From NCBI RefSeq assembly GCF_913777995.1, contig NZ_CAJYVE010000015.1, positions 1 through 64,000 of the forward strand: a stretch of DNA of 64,000 nt, written 5' to 3'. This document shows, in pieces, positions 45,049 to 55,010 of the stretch. Under the pieces are notes generated by a model. The model saw only the letters and a list, made by a program, of their open reading frames with translations. It had not been told where the DNA came from and made no database searches. Made by a program: the position numbers and the translations under genes. This DNA comes from an uncultured Pseudomonas sp. Its GTDB lineage: Bacteria > Pseudomonadota > Gammaproteobacteria > Pseudomonadales > Pseudomonadaceae. The stretch's first letter is position 1; each line of letters starts with the position of its first letter.

Positions 45049-45999
45049 TTACAGCGCGAACGGCAGCGGCAGGCGTACGTCCTGGCGCTGGCGCAGGCGG
45101 TGCTCGAACTCGGCCGGGTCGTGGATCAGCACGTCCTGGCCGGCGAAGGCTTCGGCGGCGATCAGGCGCGACAGCCAGAAGCGCACGCAGGCCACCCGCA
45201 GCATGACCGGCCACAGCTCGGCCTCGGCAGGGGTGAACGACCGCTGCGCGGCGTAGGCACCGAGCAAGGCCTTGGCACGCACCGGGTCCAATTGGCCGTC
45301 GGCCTCGGAGCACCAGTCGTTCAGGGCAATCGCCAGGTCATAGAGCATCGGCCCGGAACAGGCGTTGTAGAAGTCGATCACGCCGGTCAGGTGCGTGCCC
45401 TCGAACATCGCGTTGTCGCGGAACAGGTCGGCATGCAGGTTGGCGCGCGGCAGGGCGAGAATTGCCTGGCGATGCCGTTCGATCTCCTGCAGGGCCCGGT
45501 CCAGCAGCTCGGCCTGACTGGCATGAAGGTGCGAAAGGAAGTTGCGGCCCTCTTCGAGCATCCAGTCCAGGCCACGGTCGGTCTTGCGCTCCAGCACTTG
45601 GTCACGGGTCGCCAGGTGCAGGCGCGCCTGCAGGTCGCCAATCGCCGCACAATGCTGGGTATTGGGCTCCTTGATGTGTTTGCCGGCCAGGCGCGGTTGC
45701 AGCAGCGCTGGCTTGCCTTTCAGCTCGCGCAGGGCCTGGCCGCTGGTATCCCGCAGGGCATAGGGCACTGGCAGGTCGGCGGCGTGCAGCACGTCGAGCA
45801 GTTCGATGAAGAACGGCATCTCCTGCACCGGGCCGCGCTCGACCAGGGTCAGGACGAACTCGCCCTGTTCCAGGCTGATGAAGTAATTGGTGTTTTCACT
45901 ACCGGCGGCGATGCCCTGATAGTCGAGCAGGCGGCCGAGCCCGTAGGTGGACAGGAAGGTTTCCAGCTCGGGCCGGGCCAGGGGGGTAAAGACGGACAT
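45049..45999 (-). CDS. thrB: Homoserine kinase (APH-fold type)
   Basis: A 316-residue homoserine kinase of the Pseudomonas ThrB type, with the aminoglycoside-phosphotransferase fold rather than the GHMP fold. It starts MSVFTPLARPELETFL and has SENTNYFIS, the catalytic LHADLFRDN loop and GVIDFYNACSGP. It phosphorylates homoserine for threonine synthesis. The ATG at 45999 gives the usual length. Confidence 0.93.
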   Translation of the reverse strand: MSVFTPLARPELETFLSTYGLGRLLDYQGIAAGSENTNYFISLEQGEFVLTLVERGPVQEMPFFIELLDVLHAADLPVPYALRDTSGQALRELKGKPALLQPRLAGKHIKEPNTQHCAAIGDLQARLHLATRDQVLERKTDRGLDWMLEEGRNFLSHLHASQAELLDRALQEIERHRQAILALPRANLHADLFRDNAMFEGTHLTGVIDFYNACSGPMLYDLAIALNDWCSEADGQLDPVRAKALLGAYAAQRSFTPAEAELWPVMLRVACVRFWLSRLIAAEAFAGQDVLIHDPAEFEHRLRQRQDVRLPLPFAL

Positions 46000-46029
46000 A
46001 TGCCAGCTCAAAAAAGGTTGATGTGAAGG

Positions 46030-46317
46030 TTACCAGCTAAAGATTTCCCACTGGGGGATCAGCATGTCCGGTTGGTCCGAACGGATGAAATTGGGGCTCG
46101 TGCCATCAGCGCGCACGAGAAAATACGGCTTGCCGTGCTTGGGCGTGATCTTGATCGCATAGAGGAAGCCATTCTGGCGGTACTCCTGGATGGTCTTGTC
46201 GCCCTCGGTACGGATCGTCACTTCAGGGTCGGCCGAAGGTGTGTCGTCTGCGGCCACCGCCAGCAACGGCGCGGTCAGCAACAGGCTGGTCAACCACAAG
46301 CGATTTATCGTGCGCAT
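46030..46317 (-). CDS. DUF2782 small exported protein
   Basis: A 95-residue protein with signal peptide (TSLLLTAPLLAVAA), then VTIRTEGDKTIQEYRQNGFLYAIKITPKHGKPYFLVRADG, typical of DUF2782. These proteins are encoded beside polA and thrB in pseudomonads and have no known function. Divergent from polA. Confidence 0.88.
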   Translation of the reverse strand: MRTINRLWLTSLLLTAPLLAVAADDTPSADPEVTIRTEGDKTIQEYRQNGFLYAIKITPKHGKPYFLVRADGTSPNFIRSDQPDMLIPQWEIFSW

Positions 46318-46391
46318 GATAACCTTGCCCCTTTGTTGTCCATGGTCCGCGCATTTTAGCGCCGACCCCGCCGAAAAGGTTGAATCTGCTC

Positions 46392-49154
46392 ATGAGCCAA
46401 GCTCCCCTCGTCCTGGTGGACGGTTCGTCGTACCTGTACCGTGCCTTCCACGCCCTGCCGCCGCTCACCACCTCCAAGGGCCTGCCCACCGGCGCCGTGA
46501 AGGGTGTGCTGAACATGCTCAAGAGCCTGCGCAAGCAGTATCCGGACAGCCCGTTCGCCGTGGTCTTCGATGCCAAGGGCGGCACCTTCCGCGACGAGCT
46601 GTTCGCCGAGTACAAGGCCAACCGCCCCAGCATGCCCGACGACCTGCGGGTACAGATCGACCTGCTGCACGCCTGCGTCAAGGCGCTGAGCTACCCGATG
46701 CTGTGCGTGGAGGGGGTCGAGGCCGACGACGTGATCGGCACCCTGGCGCGCAGCAGCGCCGCCGCGCAGCGACCGGTGGTCATCTCCACCGGCGACAAGG
46801 ACATGGCGCAGCTGGTGGACGGGCACATTACGCTGGTCAACACCATGACCGGTAGTGTGCTGGACGTGGCCGGCGTGAAGGAGAAATTCGGTGTCGGCCC
46901 CGAGCACATCATCGACTACCTGGCGCTGATGGGCGACAAGGTCGACAACATCCCTGGCGTACCTGGCGTGGGCGAGAAGACCGCCACCGGCCTGCTGGTG
47001 GGTATCGGCGGCGGCCTGGCGGACCTGTACGCCAACCTCGACGCCGTAGCCGCCCTGCCGATTCGTGGCGCCAAGACCCTGGGCGCCAAGCTGGCCGAAC
47101 ACCGCGACATGGCCTTCCTGTCGTACGAGCTGGCGACCATCAAGTGCGACGTGCCGCTGGACGTGCAGATCGACGAGCTGGTGATCGGCGAGCCAGACCG
47201 CGAGAAGCTGGTCGAGCTGTACACCGAGCTGGAGTTCAAGAGCTGGCTCAACGATATCGAGCGTGACGCCCGTCGTGCCGGCCAGGAAATCGCCCAGCCG
47301 CAAGCCGCGCCCAGTGACCATTCCGGCTACGAGACCATCCTCGACCAGGCGCGCTTCGAGGCCTGGCTGGACAAGCTGAACAAGGCCGAGCTGATCGCCT
47401 TCGACACCGAGACCACCGGTCTCGACGCCCAGAAGGCGCAACTGGTAGGCCTGTCGTTCGCGGTCAAGACCGGCGAAGCGGCGTACATCCCGCTGACGCA
47501 CTCCTACATGGGCGTGCCCGAGCAGCTGGACCGCGACAAGGTGTTGCTGGCCCTCAAGCCGCTGCTCGAAGACCCGGCCAAGGCCAAGGTCGGGCAGAAC
47601 GCCAAGTACGACATCAACATCCTCGCCAACTGCGCCATCGGCGGCGACCCGGCCAACGGCATCACCGTGCGCGGCGTGGCCTTCGACACCATGCTCGAAT
47701 CCTACGTGCTCAACTCGGTGGCCACCGCCCATGACATGGACAGCCTGGCGGCCAAGTACCTGGGCCAGCAGACCATCCGTTTCGAAGACATCGCCGGCAA
47801 GGGCAAGAAGCAGCTGACCTTCGACCAGATCGCCCTGGAACAGGCCGGCCCTTACGCCGCCGAGGATGCCGACGTGACCCTGCGCCTGCACCAGGCGCTG
47901 TCTGACAAGCTCAACGCCGAGCCGGGCTTGCTGTCCGTGCTGCAGGACATCGAGATGCCGCTGGTGCCGGTGCTGGCGCAGATCGAGCGCCAGGGGGCGC
48001 GGGTCGATGCCGCGCTGCTGGGCGTGCAGAGCGTCGAGCTGGGCAACAAGATGGTCGAGCTGGAACGCCAGGCTTTCGAACTGGCCGGCGAGCCGTTCAA
48101 CCTGGGTTCGCCCACGCAGCTGGGCAAGATCCTCTACGAGAAGCTGCAGCTGCCGGTGCTGGGCAAGACCCCGACCGGCAAGCCGTCGACTTCCGAAGAC
48201 GTGCTGGTCAAGCTCGCCGAACAGGGCCACGAGTTGCCGACCCTGCTGCTGCAGTACCGCTCGATCAGCAAGCTCAAGAGCACCTACACCGACACCCTGC
48301 CCGGCCAGATCAACCCGCGCACCGGCCGTGTGCACACCTCGTACAACCAGGCTGGCGCCGCCACCGGGCGTTTCTCGTCCAGTGAGCCGAACCTGCAGAA
48401 CATTCCGGTGCGTACCGCCGAGGGGCGGCGCATCCGCCAGGCCTTCGTCGCCTCGCCCGGCTACAAGCTGCTGGCCGCGGACTATTCGCAGATCGAACTG
48501 CGCATCATGGCCCACCTGGCCAAGGACGAAGGCCTGCTGCACGCCTTCCGCAACGACCTGGACGTGCACCGCGCCACCGCCGCCGAGGTCTTCGGCGTGG
48601 AGCTGGAGCAGGTCAGCAACGACCAGCGGCGTAGCGCCAAGGCGATCAACTTCGGCCTGATCTACGGCATGGGCGCCCAGGGCCTGGCGCGGCAGATCGG
48701 TGTCGACGGCAAGCAGGCCAAGGCCTACATCGACCGCTACTTCGCCCGCTACCCTGGCGTGCGCGACTACATGGAACGCACCCGCGAACAGGCCGCCGAA
48801 AAAGGCTATGTAGAAACCCTGTTCGGTCGTCGCCTGTACCTGCCGGAGATCAACTCCAACAAACCGCAGCAGCGCGCCGGCGCCGAACGCACGGCGATCA
48901 ACGCGCCGATGCAGGGCACCGCGGCAGACATCATCAAGAAGGCCATGGTGGCGGTGAACACCTGGCTGAACGAGTCCGGCCTGGATGCGCGGGTCATTCT
49001 CCAGGTACACGACGAACTGGTCCTGGAAGTGCGCGAAGACCTGGTGGAGCGCATCAGCGAAGAAATTCGCCCGCACATGAGCAGCGCCGCGCAGCTGGAT
49101 GTGCCGCTGGTGGTGGAAGTCGGGGTGGGCAACAACTGGGACGAGGCGCACTAG
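46392..49154 (+). CDS. polA: DNA polymerase I
   Basis: A 920-residue polymerase with three domains: 5' nuclease (about 1-290; [26 protein letters not shown]), 3'-5' exonuclease (about 320-510; FDTETTGLD with acidic residues present, so proofreading looks intact) and polymerase (about 520-920; motif A DYSQIELR near 697, motif [15 protein letters not shown], motif [10 protein letters not shown] near 872). Functions in Okazaki fragment processing and excision repair. The ATG at 46392 is preferred over a TTG at 46380. Confidence 0.97.
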   Translation: MSQAPLVLVDGSSYLYRAFHALPPLTTSKGLPTGAVKGVLNMLKSLRKQYPDSPFAVVFDAKGGTFRDELFAEYKANRPSMPDDLRVQIDLLHACVKALSYPMLCVEGVEADDVIGTLARSSAAAQRPVVISTGDKDMAQLVDGHITLVNTMTGSVLDVAGVKEKFGVGPEHIIDYLALMGDKVDNIPGVPGVGEKTATGLLVGIGGGLADLYANLDAVAALPIRGAKTLGAKLAEHRDMAFLSYELATIKCDVPLDVQIDELVIGEPDREKLVELYTELEFKSWLNDIERDARRAGQEIAQPQAAPSDHSGYETILDQARFEAWLDKLNKAELIAFDTETTGLDAQKAQLVGLSFAVKTGEAAYIPLTHSYMGVPEQLDRDKVLLALKPLLEDPAKAKVGQNAKYDINILANCAIGGDPANGITVRGVAFDTMLESYVLNSVATAHDMDSLAAKYLGQQTIRFEDIAGKGKKQLTFDQIALEQAGPYAAEDADVTLRLHQALSDKLNAEPGLLSVLQDIEMPLVPVLAQIERQGARVDAALLGVQSVELGNKMVELERQAFELAGEPFNLGSPTQLGKILYEKLQLPVLGKTPTGKPSTSEDVLVKLAEQGHELPTLLLQYRSISKLKSTYTDTLPGQINPRTGRVHTSYNQAGAATGRFSSSEPNLQNIPVRTAEGRRIRQAFVASPGYKLLAADYSQIELRIMAHLAKDEGLLHAFRNDLDVHRATAAEVFGVELEQVSNDQRRSAKAINFGLIYGMGAQGLARQIGVDGKQAKAYIDRYFARYPGVRDYMERTREQAAEKGYVETLFGRRLYLPEINSNKPQQRAGAERTAINAPMQGTAADIIKKAMVAVNTWLNESGLDARVILQVHDELVLEVREDLVERISEEIRPHMSSAAQLDVPLVVEVGVGNNWDEAH

Positions 49155-49167
49155 GCCGCAGGCTGTG

Positions 49168-49200
49168 TCCTGGCAACATGAACATTTGTTCATGCCAGGA
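49168..49200. terminator. Hairpin downstream of polA
   Basis: TCCTGGC and CATGAAC arms pair with GTTCATG and CCAGGA, with a two-base bulge. No T run follows, so termination strength is uncertain. Confidence 0.45.
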
Positions 49201-49203
49201 CAG

Positions 49204-49231
49204 GAACTAAACCGTCCGGGGCCGGGTCAGA
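49204..49231 (+). promoter_or_regulatory. Candidate AlgU (sigma22) promoter of the ErsA-like sRNA
   Basis: GAACTA-N17-TCAGA closely fits the AlgU/AlgT consensus GAACTT-N16/17-TCTGA. In P. aeruginosa the sRNA in the same place is driven by sigma22. Confidence 0.65.
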
Positions 49232-49236
49232 GTTCA

Positions 49237-49368
49237 CGATTGGCTCGCAAGGCCGATCATGCTCCTATGTTGTGTTAAGTGTTGGCAGATATCCGGATCC
49301 CGCCCTGAGGGTCCGGACCTTGGACCCCGAACTTCCCCCTCCCCATATGAAGTCCGGGGTTTTTTTTG
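49237..49368 (+). ncRNA. ersA: ErsA-like (Spot 42-position) regulatory sRNA
   Basis: An RNA of about 132 nt predicted from the promoter above and a strong terminator (CCCCGAACTTC stem, run of eight T) ending near 49368. It lies between polA and engB, the position of ErsA in P. aeruginosa and Spot 42 in enterobacteria. A C-rich loop (CCCCCTCCCC) within the terminator stem-loop is a possible seed region. ErsA is an Hfq-dependent envelope-stress sRNA linked to exopolysaccharide. Ends are estimates. Confidence 0.75.
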
Positions 49369-49468
49369 TCCTGAAAATGTCGCCAACCAGGCTGTAACCG
49401 TTCCCGCAGCCTTGCCTCATGTTGGCTCGCGACCTCTCGCAAAGGCGTTTCCATTCAGCCGGTGCTGC

Positions 49469-50101
49469 TCACTGCTGGGCTTTGTCTTCCAGTTCCAACC
49501 AGTTCGCCAGCGTGCGGTAGGCTTCTTCCAGGCCCTGGCGCTTGGGCGCGGAAAACAGCTGGATGGTCACCCCTTCGCCCCAGCTCTTGCGAATCTGCGA
49601 CTGCACCTTGAGCAGGGTGTTCTTCGCCGCGCCGTGGGTCAGCTTGTCGGCCTTGGTCAGCAGGATGTGCATCGGCATGCCGCTGGCCACGGTCCAGTCC
49701 AGCATCATGGTGTCGAATTCGGTCATCGGGTGACGCACGTCCATCAGCAGCACCACGCCCTTGAGGCTTTCACGGCTGCCCAGGTAGGCCTCCAGGTGGC
49801 GTTGCCAGTGCTGCTTGAGCGGGATCGGGACCTTGGCGTAGCCATAGCCGGGCAGGTCGACCAGGCGGCGATCGTCGTCCAGGAGGAAGAAGTTCAGCAG
49901 CTGAGTGCGCCCCGGGGTTTTCGAGGTGCGTGCCAGGTTGGCGTGGGTCAGGGTGTTCAGCGCGCTGGACTTGCCCGCGTTGGAGCGGCCGGCGAATGCC
50001 ACTTCGAAGCCCGCATCATCAGGGCACTGATCGACCTTGGCGGCGCTGAGCATGAACTTGGCCTGCTGGCAGAGGCCGAGGATGGGGTTCTTGAGTTGCA
50101 T
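49469..50101 (-). CDS. engB: Ribosome biogenesis GTPase EngB (YihA/YsxC)
   Basis: A 210-residue GTPase with P-loop GRSNAGKS (residues 38-45), switch [16 protein letters not shown] (G3) and LTKADKL (G4). Required for 50S subunit assembly. Its location convergent to polA with an sRNA between is a conserved gammaproteobacterial layout. Confidence 0.96.
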   Translation of the reverse strand: MQLKNPILGLCQQAKFMLSAAKVDQCPDDAGFEVAFAGRSNAGKSSALNTLTHANLARTSKTPGRTQLLNFFLLDDDRRLVDLPGYGYAKVPIPLKQHWQRHLEAYLGSRESLKGVVLLMDVRHPMTEFDTMMLDWTVASGMPMHILLTKADKLTHGAAKNTLLKVQSQIRKSWGEGVTIQLFSAPKRQGLEEAYRTLANWLELEDKAQQ

Positions 50102-50494
50102 GTGATTTCCGCTAAAAAGCCTGCTGCAAGGGGTGCGGCAAGGTGTCGTTTCCGTTCAGGCAGTACGGGTATATAATGCCGCAGATTTTGTGTGGATTTC
50201 GCCTGTGCCCAGGTGAATGAGCACGCCAAGCGAGAACAGGATCCGTGCAGGTGCCGCAACCGGCATCGGTTTTTCACCGGATCCGATGCGCATTAGAACG
50301 CAGTCCGCTTTCAACCTGAAAGGTTTTTGCTGAAACAGGCGCGGTTCTTCGTCGTTTCGGCTGCCATTCAAATCGTTGCCGTCGCGTGGAAATGTGCAAG
50401 GACTGCAGCTTCCAGGGTCGTGAGCCGCCCTCTTTTGCGGGGGTGTTCCTGGCGCTGCCTGACGTTTCACCTCATAGCCGATTTGGATGATCTG
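50102..50494 (+). promoter_or_regulatory. Long divergent intergenic region upstream of cytochrome c4
   Basis: About 390 bp between engB and the cytochrome gene. It has a consensus TATAAT (50172-50177) with TTTCCG 17 bp upstream. If this is the promoter, the cytochrome mRNA would have a leader of about 310 nt. The leader contains an inverted repeat around GATCCGTG...CACCGGATC (near 50240-50285). No open frame there looks real. Confidence 0.5.
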
Positions 50495-51109
50495 ATGAAC
50501 ACACTCCTCGCGAGCCTGCTGTTGACACTGGGTGTCTGCGCGCCGGCGCTGGCTGCCGAACCGGTTGGCAATGCCGCTGCCGGTCAGGCCAAGGCCATGG
50601 TCTGTGGCGCCTGCCACGGCCCGGATGGCAACAGTGCGGCAGGCAACTTCCCGAAACTCGCCGGCCAGGGCGAACGCTACCTGCTCAAGCAACTGCGCGA
50701 GATCAAAGACAACAAGCGCATCGTGCTGGAAATGACCGGCCTGCTGGCCCCGCTCAACGATCAGGACCTGGCCGACCTCGCCGCCTGGTACGCCAGCCAG
50801 AAGGCCAGCACCGGCATGGCCGACCCGACCCTGGTGTCGCGTGGCGAGGCGCTGTTTCGCGGTGGCAAGCTCGAAGACGGCATGCCGGCCTGCATCGGCT
50901 GTCATTCCCCGGATGGCACCGGCAACGCCCCGGCCGGCTTTCCGCGCCTGGGCGGGCAGCACGCCGACTACATCAAGAAGCAGCTCACCGCGTTCCGCGA
51001 AGCCGAGCGCGTCAACGATGGTGACACCATGGTCATGCGCAGCATCGCGGCAAAACTCAGTAACAAAGATATCGAGGCACTGGCCCAGTACATTCAGGGG
51101 CTGCATTGA
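50495..51109 (+). CDS. Dihaem cytochrome c4
   Basis: A 204-residue periplasmic cytochrome with a signal peptide (LLLTLGVCAPALA) and two haem-binding motifs, CGACH (Cys37-His41) and CIGCH (Cys133-His137), each in a class I cytochrome c fold with similar layout. It donates electrons to terminal oxidases. The ATG at 50495 is fixed by the signal peptide; the upstream in-frame extension is noncoding. Confidence 0.93.
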   Translation: MNTLLASLLLTLGVCAPALAAEPVGNAAAGQAKAMVCGACHGPDGNSAAGNFPKLAGQGERYLLKQLREIKDNKRIVLEMTGLLAPLNDQDLADLAAWYASQKASTGMADPTLVSRGEALFRGGKLEDGMPACIGCHSPDGTGNAPAGFPRLGGQHADYIKKQLTAFREAERVNDGDTMVMRSIAAKLSNKDIEALAQYIQGLH

Positions 51110-51139
51110 GGCGTTTGCGGTCTGCACGCTGAACGAGTC

Positions 51140-51167
51140 AAAAAGGGTAGCCTGGGCTACCCTTTTT
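51140..51167. terminator. Rho-independent terminator after cytochrome c4
   Basis: AAAAAGGGTAGCC arms with a TGG loop ending in TTTTT; works in either direction. Confidence 0.88.
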
Positions 51168-51261
51168 CGTGGTCACGGGCGTTACACTAGCGAACTGCTG
51201 CCGCGACGAACGGTCGTAATCGAATCGCTGCAAGCGAATTCCACGAACCCAGGAGTAAAGA

Positions 51262-51906
51262 ATGCGTAACCTGATTCTCAGCGCCGCTCTGGTGGCCGTC
51301 AGTGTGTTCGGCATGACCGCACAGGCTGCCCAGCCGATCGAGGCAGGCAAACAGTACGTTCAACTGAGCAGCCCGGTGGCTGTATCGGAGCCTGGCAAGA
51401 TCGAAGTCGTTGAGCTGTTCTGGTACGGCTGCCCACATTGTTACGCCTTCGAGCCGACCATCAACCCCTGGGTCGAAAAACTGCCTGAAGATGTGCACTT
51501 CCTGCGCATTCCTGCCCTGTTCGGCGGCCCTTGGGACGCCCATGGCCAACTGTTTATCACCCTCGAGGAAATGGGCGTGGAGCACCAGGTGCACGCCGCC
51601 GTGTTCGATGCCATCCAGAAGCAGCACAAGCGCCTGACCGATCCAGAGGACATGGCCGAGTTCCTGGCCACCCAGGGCATCGACAAGGACAAGTTCCTCA
51701 GCACCTTCAAGTCGTTCGCCGTGAAAGGCAAGATGGCCAAGTACAAGGAGCTGGCCAAGCAGTACCAGGTCACTGGCGTTCCAACCATGATCGTCAACGG
51801 CAAGTACCGCTTCGACCTGGGCACTTCCGGCGGTCCGGAAGCCACTCTCGACGTGGCCGACCAGCTGATCGCCAAAGAGCGTGAAGCTGCCAAGTCTGCC
51901 AAGTAG
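51262..51906 (+). CDS. dsbA: Thiol:disulfide interchange protein DsbA
   Basis: A 214-residue periplasmic oxidoreductase: signal peptide (ending in MTAQA), active site CPHC (Cys57-Cys60) in FWYGCPHCYAFEP, and cis-proline loop TGVPTMIVNGKY. It forms disulfides in exported proteins, which would include the Cys-rich Tae4 partner and other envelope proteins of this window. AGGAG lies upstream of the ATG. Confidence 0.96.
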   Translation: MRNLILSAALVAVSVFGMTAQAAQPIEAGKQYVQLSSPVAVSEPGKIEVVELFWYGCPHCYAFEPTINPWVEKLPEDVHFLRIPALFGGPWDAHGQLFITLEEMGVEHQVHAAVFDAIQKQHKRLTDPEDMAEFLATQGIDKDKFLSTFKSFAVKGKMAKYKELAKQYQVTGVPTMIVNGKYRFDLGTSGGPEATLDVADQLIAKEREAAKSAK

Positions 51907-51917
51907 GCAGTCTCGTC

Positions 51918-52799
51918 ATGCGCCGCTGGGGCAAGGGTAACGAGCGTGTCGCCGGTCTGCGTGACCCGCGGGTCAACGAGGACCACCTGAGCGCCAGCGG
52001 CCTGCCTGACAACGGTCGGCTGCGGCTGTTGAGCTTCAACATCCAGGTCGGCATCAATACCCAGCGTTACCATCATTACCTGACCCGCAGTTGGCAGCAT
52101 GTGCTGCCGCACGGCGGGCGGGCGACCAACCTGCAGAAGATCGGCGAGCTGATCGGCGACTTCGACCTGGTCGCCCTGCAGGAAGTCGACGGAGGCAGCC
52201 TGCGTTCCGGCTACGTCAATCAGGTCGAGCACCTGGCCCAGCTGGGCGCCTTTCCCTACTGGTACCAGCAGCTCAACCGCAACCTGGGCCGCCTGGCCCA
52301 GCACAGCAATGGCGTGCTCAGTCGTCTCAAGCCCTGGGCGATCGAGGACCATCCGCTGCCAGGTCCGGCCGGGCGCGGTGCGATCCTGATGCGTTTCGGC
52401 GAGGGCGATGACGCGCTGGTGGTGGTGATGATGCACCTGGCCCTGGGGGCCCGCACCCGCACCCGGCAACTGGCCTACATCCGCGAGCTGATCGGCAACT
52501 ACCGCAACCAGGTGCTGATGGGCGACATGAACACCCACGCCACCGACCTGCTGGAGCATTCGCCGTTGCGCGACCTTGGCCTGCTTGCCCCGCAGATCGA
52601 GGCGACCTTTCCCAGCTGGCGACCACAGCGCTGCCTGGACCATATCCTGCTCAGCCCGAGCCTGACGCTGGAACGCGTACAGGTGCTGGCGCAGCCCATT
52701 TCCGATCATCTGCCCGTGGCGGTAGAAATCCGTCTGCCAGCGTCGCTGTGCGGGGACTCCTTGCCCGTGCCCCGCGTACCTGACGATGGATCCCGTTGA
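51918..52799 (+). CDS. Endonuclease/exonuclease/phosphatase (EEP) family protein
   Basis: A 293-residue EEP-fold hydrolase. It has LLSFNIQVG at the start of the fold, LVALQEVDGG (catalytic Glu), VVVMMHLALGARTR, VLMGDMNTH (catalytic Asp/Asn) and LDHILLS plus ISDHLPV (catalytic His). The substrate (nucleic acid, phospholipid or sugar phosphate) cannot be told. It follows dsbA by 11 bp and overlaps the GGDEF gene as TGATG. Confidence 0.88.
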   Translation: MRRWGKGNERVAGLRDPRVNEDHLSASGLPDNGRLRLLSFNIQVGINTQRYHHYLTRSWQHVLPHGGRATNLQKIGELIGDFDLVALQEVDGGSLRSGYVNQVEHLAQLGAFPYWYQQLNRNLGRLAQHSNGVLSRLKPWAIEDHPLPGPAGRGAILMRFGEGDDALVVVMMHLALGARTRTRQLAYIRELIGNYRNQVLMGDMNTHATDLLEHSPLRDLGLLAPQIEATFPSWRPQRCLDHILLSPSLTLERVQVLAQPISDHLPVAVEIRLPASLCGDSLPVPRVPDDGSR

Positions 52800-54937
52800 T
52801 GAGTGACGACGCCGAGCGTTGGAAAGAGAAATACCTGAAGGGCATCGAACAGCAGGACCGCCTGGAGAAGCGCTGGCAGGCCCGTCTCGACCTGCTGCGG
52901 CGCGGCCTGGTGCGCAGCAGTCTGGCGGCGGAGGGTTCGGACCGCGCGGTCGACGAATGCATGAAGGAAATGCGTGAGATCGTCCGCAAGGATGACATGG
53001 ACGCCGGCCTGGCCGGCCTCATCCCGCGCCTGGAAAAGGCCGTACTGGATTCCGAACAACGCCGTGAGGTGCGGGCCGGGCAGGTCAGCACTGCGCTCAC
53101 CGCGCTGGTGGCACAGTTGCAGAGCCTGCCGCTGCCCCGCGAAGTGCGTAAACCGCTCAAGCGCTTCGCCAAGGAACTCGAGGACCGTGCTTCTCAGGCC
53201 CGCGAGCTGCCGCTGCTGCTCAGTGAACTCAGCGGCCTGCAAGGCCGCGCCCTGAATGCCCTGGAAAAGACCGACCAGCCGGCACGGCCAGGCCTGCTCG
53301 AACGCCTGTTCGGGGGCCGCGACGAGGCCGGCGCGCCGGAGACCAGCCAGCCTGACACGCCCGGGCAACCTGCCGCCCTGCCCGCCACGTCGCCGGCCCC
53401 GGATGCCGACGCCGACGATGACGTGGATGAAGCTCCTGTAGCACCCGCGCCGCCGGCGCCTGCCAAGGCGGAGCCACAGGCCGCTGCCGTTGCGCCGCAG
53501 ACACCCGCCGCAGAACCCGCGGGGAGTGCCAGGGCGGCCCCCGAACCCGGCGCTCGGCCCGCGGAGGCTGCCGCTGTGGTCGCTCCGACCCCTTCCTCTG
53601 CCGATCCTGCTGCGCCAGCGCCGGCCGAGGCGGCGCTGGCTGACGACGCTGTGGCGGTGGCCGCCCTGGTCAAGGCCGAGCCAGAAGTCACGCCGCTCAC
53701 GCCCGTGCAGCCCGTCAGTGCGCCGATAGAAGGGTTGCTGGCGCCTGTACCCATCGTGCCGTTCGAACAGGTCGTGCCGTTCGCGCCGCTCGCTTCGGCT
53801 GAAGTGCCCGACGAGCCCCAGGCCGAAGCGGGTGAAGAAGGCCAGGCGGGTGAAGAAGGCGAATACGCCCTGCCGCATTCATCCGAGCCGAGCTACAGCT
53901 CGGTGGCCGCACACATCGAAGACACCCTGCTGGGCCTGCTGGATGACCTGAACCTGCCGGACATCCACCGCCCGCATGTCGAATCCATGCGCGAGCGTCT
54001 GGAGCATGGGCTTAACTGGTACGAACTGCTGCCGATCCTCGATGACCTGGCCGTGTTGATGCTGGCCATCAGCGACAGCGGCCAGGTCGAGTTCGAGACT
54101 TATCTCAAGCAGCTCAACCAACGTCTGGAGTCCTTCCAGAGCAGCCTGCAGGCGGTCAACGACGGCCACAGCCATGGCCACTCCTCCGCACGTGCCTTCG
54201 ACAGCGAGCTGCGCGAGCACGTCGATGACCTGCAGAGCAGCGTGCAGGAAGCCTCGGACCTGGTGAGTCTCAAGGGCATCCTTGAGAAGCGCCTCGAAGG
54301 CATGTTGGGCGCCATGGACGACTACCAGCGCAAGCGTGACGAACGCGAGCGTGAAGTCGCCGAGAGCCTGCAGCACCTGGCCAGCCGCGTGGCGAGCATG
54401 GAGCAGGAAGCCCTAGGCGTGCGCGCCAGCCTCGAAGAGCAACGGCGCAAGGCGTTGCTCGACCCGCTCACCGGCCTGCCCAACCGTGCGGCCTGGGGCG
54501 AGCGTCTGGAGCGGGAGATGGCGCATCGTCAAGAACAGGCCAGCAGCCTGCTGATCGGTATTCTCGACCTGGACCACTTCAAGCGTATCAACGATGGCTA
54601 TGGCCACCTGGCGGGCGACAAGGTGCTGAAGATCGTCGCCAACCAGCTGCAAAAACGTCTGCGCACCACGGATTTCATGGCGCGCTTCGGCGGTGAGGAG
54701 TTCGTCATGCTGATGCCGGCCACCACCGTGGCGACCGGCCTGCAGCGTCTTGAGGAGATGCGCGCGGCGGTCGAGCAATGCCCGTTTCATTTCAAGGGAG
54801 AGCCGGTGACCATTACCGTGTCCATCGGCATGACTGCCCTGCGCCCTGCCGAGCGCAGCGATACGGCGCTCAAGCGTGCCGATCAGGCGCTGTACCGCGC
54901 CAAGGAAGCGGGCCGCAACCGTGTCGAGCAGGGTTGA
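52799..54937 (+). CDS. Diguanylate cyclase with GGEEF domain
   Basis: A 712-residue protein. Residues 1-170 are helical and charged; a long Pro/Ala/Glu-rich disordered segment (about 175-350) leads to a helical coiled region (about 365-545) and a C-terminal GGDEF domain (about 550-712). The active loop is RFGGEEF near 630 and an inhibitory RxxD site (RTTD) lies five residues before it, so it should make c-di-GMP with product inhibition. No membrane helix. Coupled to the EEP gene. Confidence 0.92.
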   Translation: MSDDAERWKEKYLKGIEQQDRLEKRWQARLDLLRRGLVRSSLAAEGSDRAVDECMKEMREIVRKDDMDAGLAGLIPRLEKAVLDSEQRREVRAGQVSTALTALVAQLQSLPLPREVRKPLKRFAKELEDRASQARELPLLLSELSGLQGRALNALEKTDQPARPGLLERLFGGRDEAGAPETSQPDTPGQPAALPATSPAPDADADDDVDEAPVAPAPPAPAKAEPQAAAVAPQTPAAEPAGSARAAPEPGARPAEAAAVVAPTPSSADPAAPAPAEAALADDAVAVAALVKAEPEVTPLTPVQPVSAPIEGLLAPVPIVPFEQVVPFAPLASAEVPDEPQAEAGEEGQAGEEGEYALPHSSEPSYSSVAAHIEDTLLGLLDDLNLPDIHRPHVESMRERLEHGLNWYELLPILDDLAVLMLAISDSGQVEFETYLKQLNQRLESFQSSLQAVNDGHSHGHSSARAFDSELREHVDDLQSSVQEASDLVSLKGILEKRLEGMLGAMDDYQRKRDEREREVAESLQHLASRVASMEQEALGVRASLEEQRRKALLDPLTGLPNRAAWGERLEREMAHRQEQASSLLIGILDLDHFKRINDGYGHLAGDKVLKIVANQLQKRLRTTDFMARFGGEEFVMLMPATTVATGLQRLEEMRAAVEQCPFHFKGEPVTITVSIGMTALRPAERSDTALKRADQALYRAKEAGRNRVEQG

Positions 54938-55010
54938 ATCGCGAGGCGCCGCCGACCCGTGGTCTTCGCTTGGTTATCATGTGGCGTTTATGCCTGAGAA
55001 GTAGGATGTC

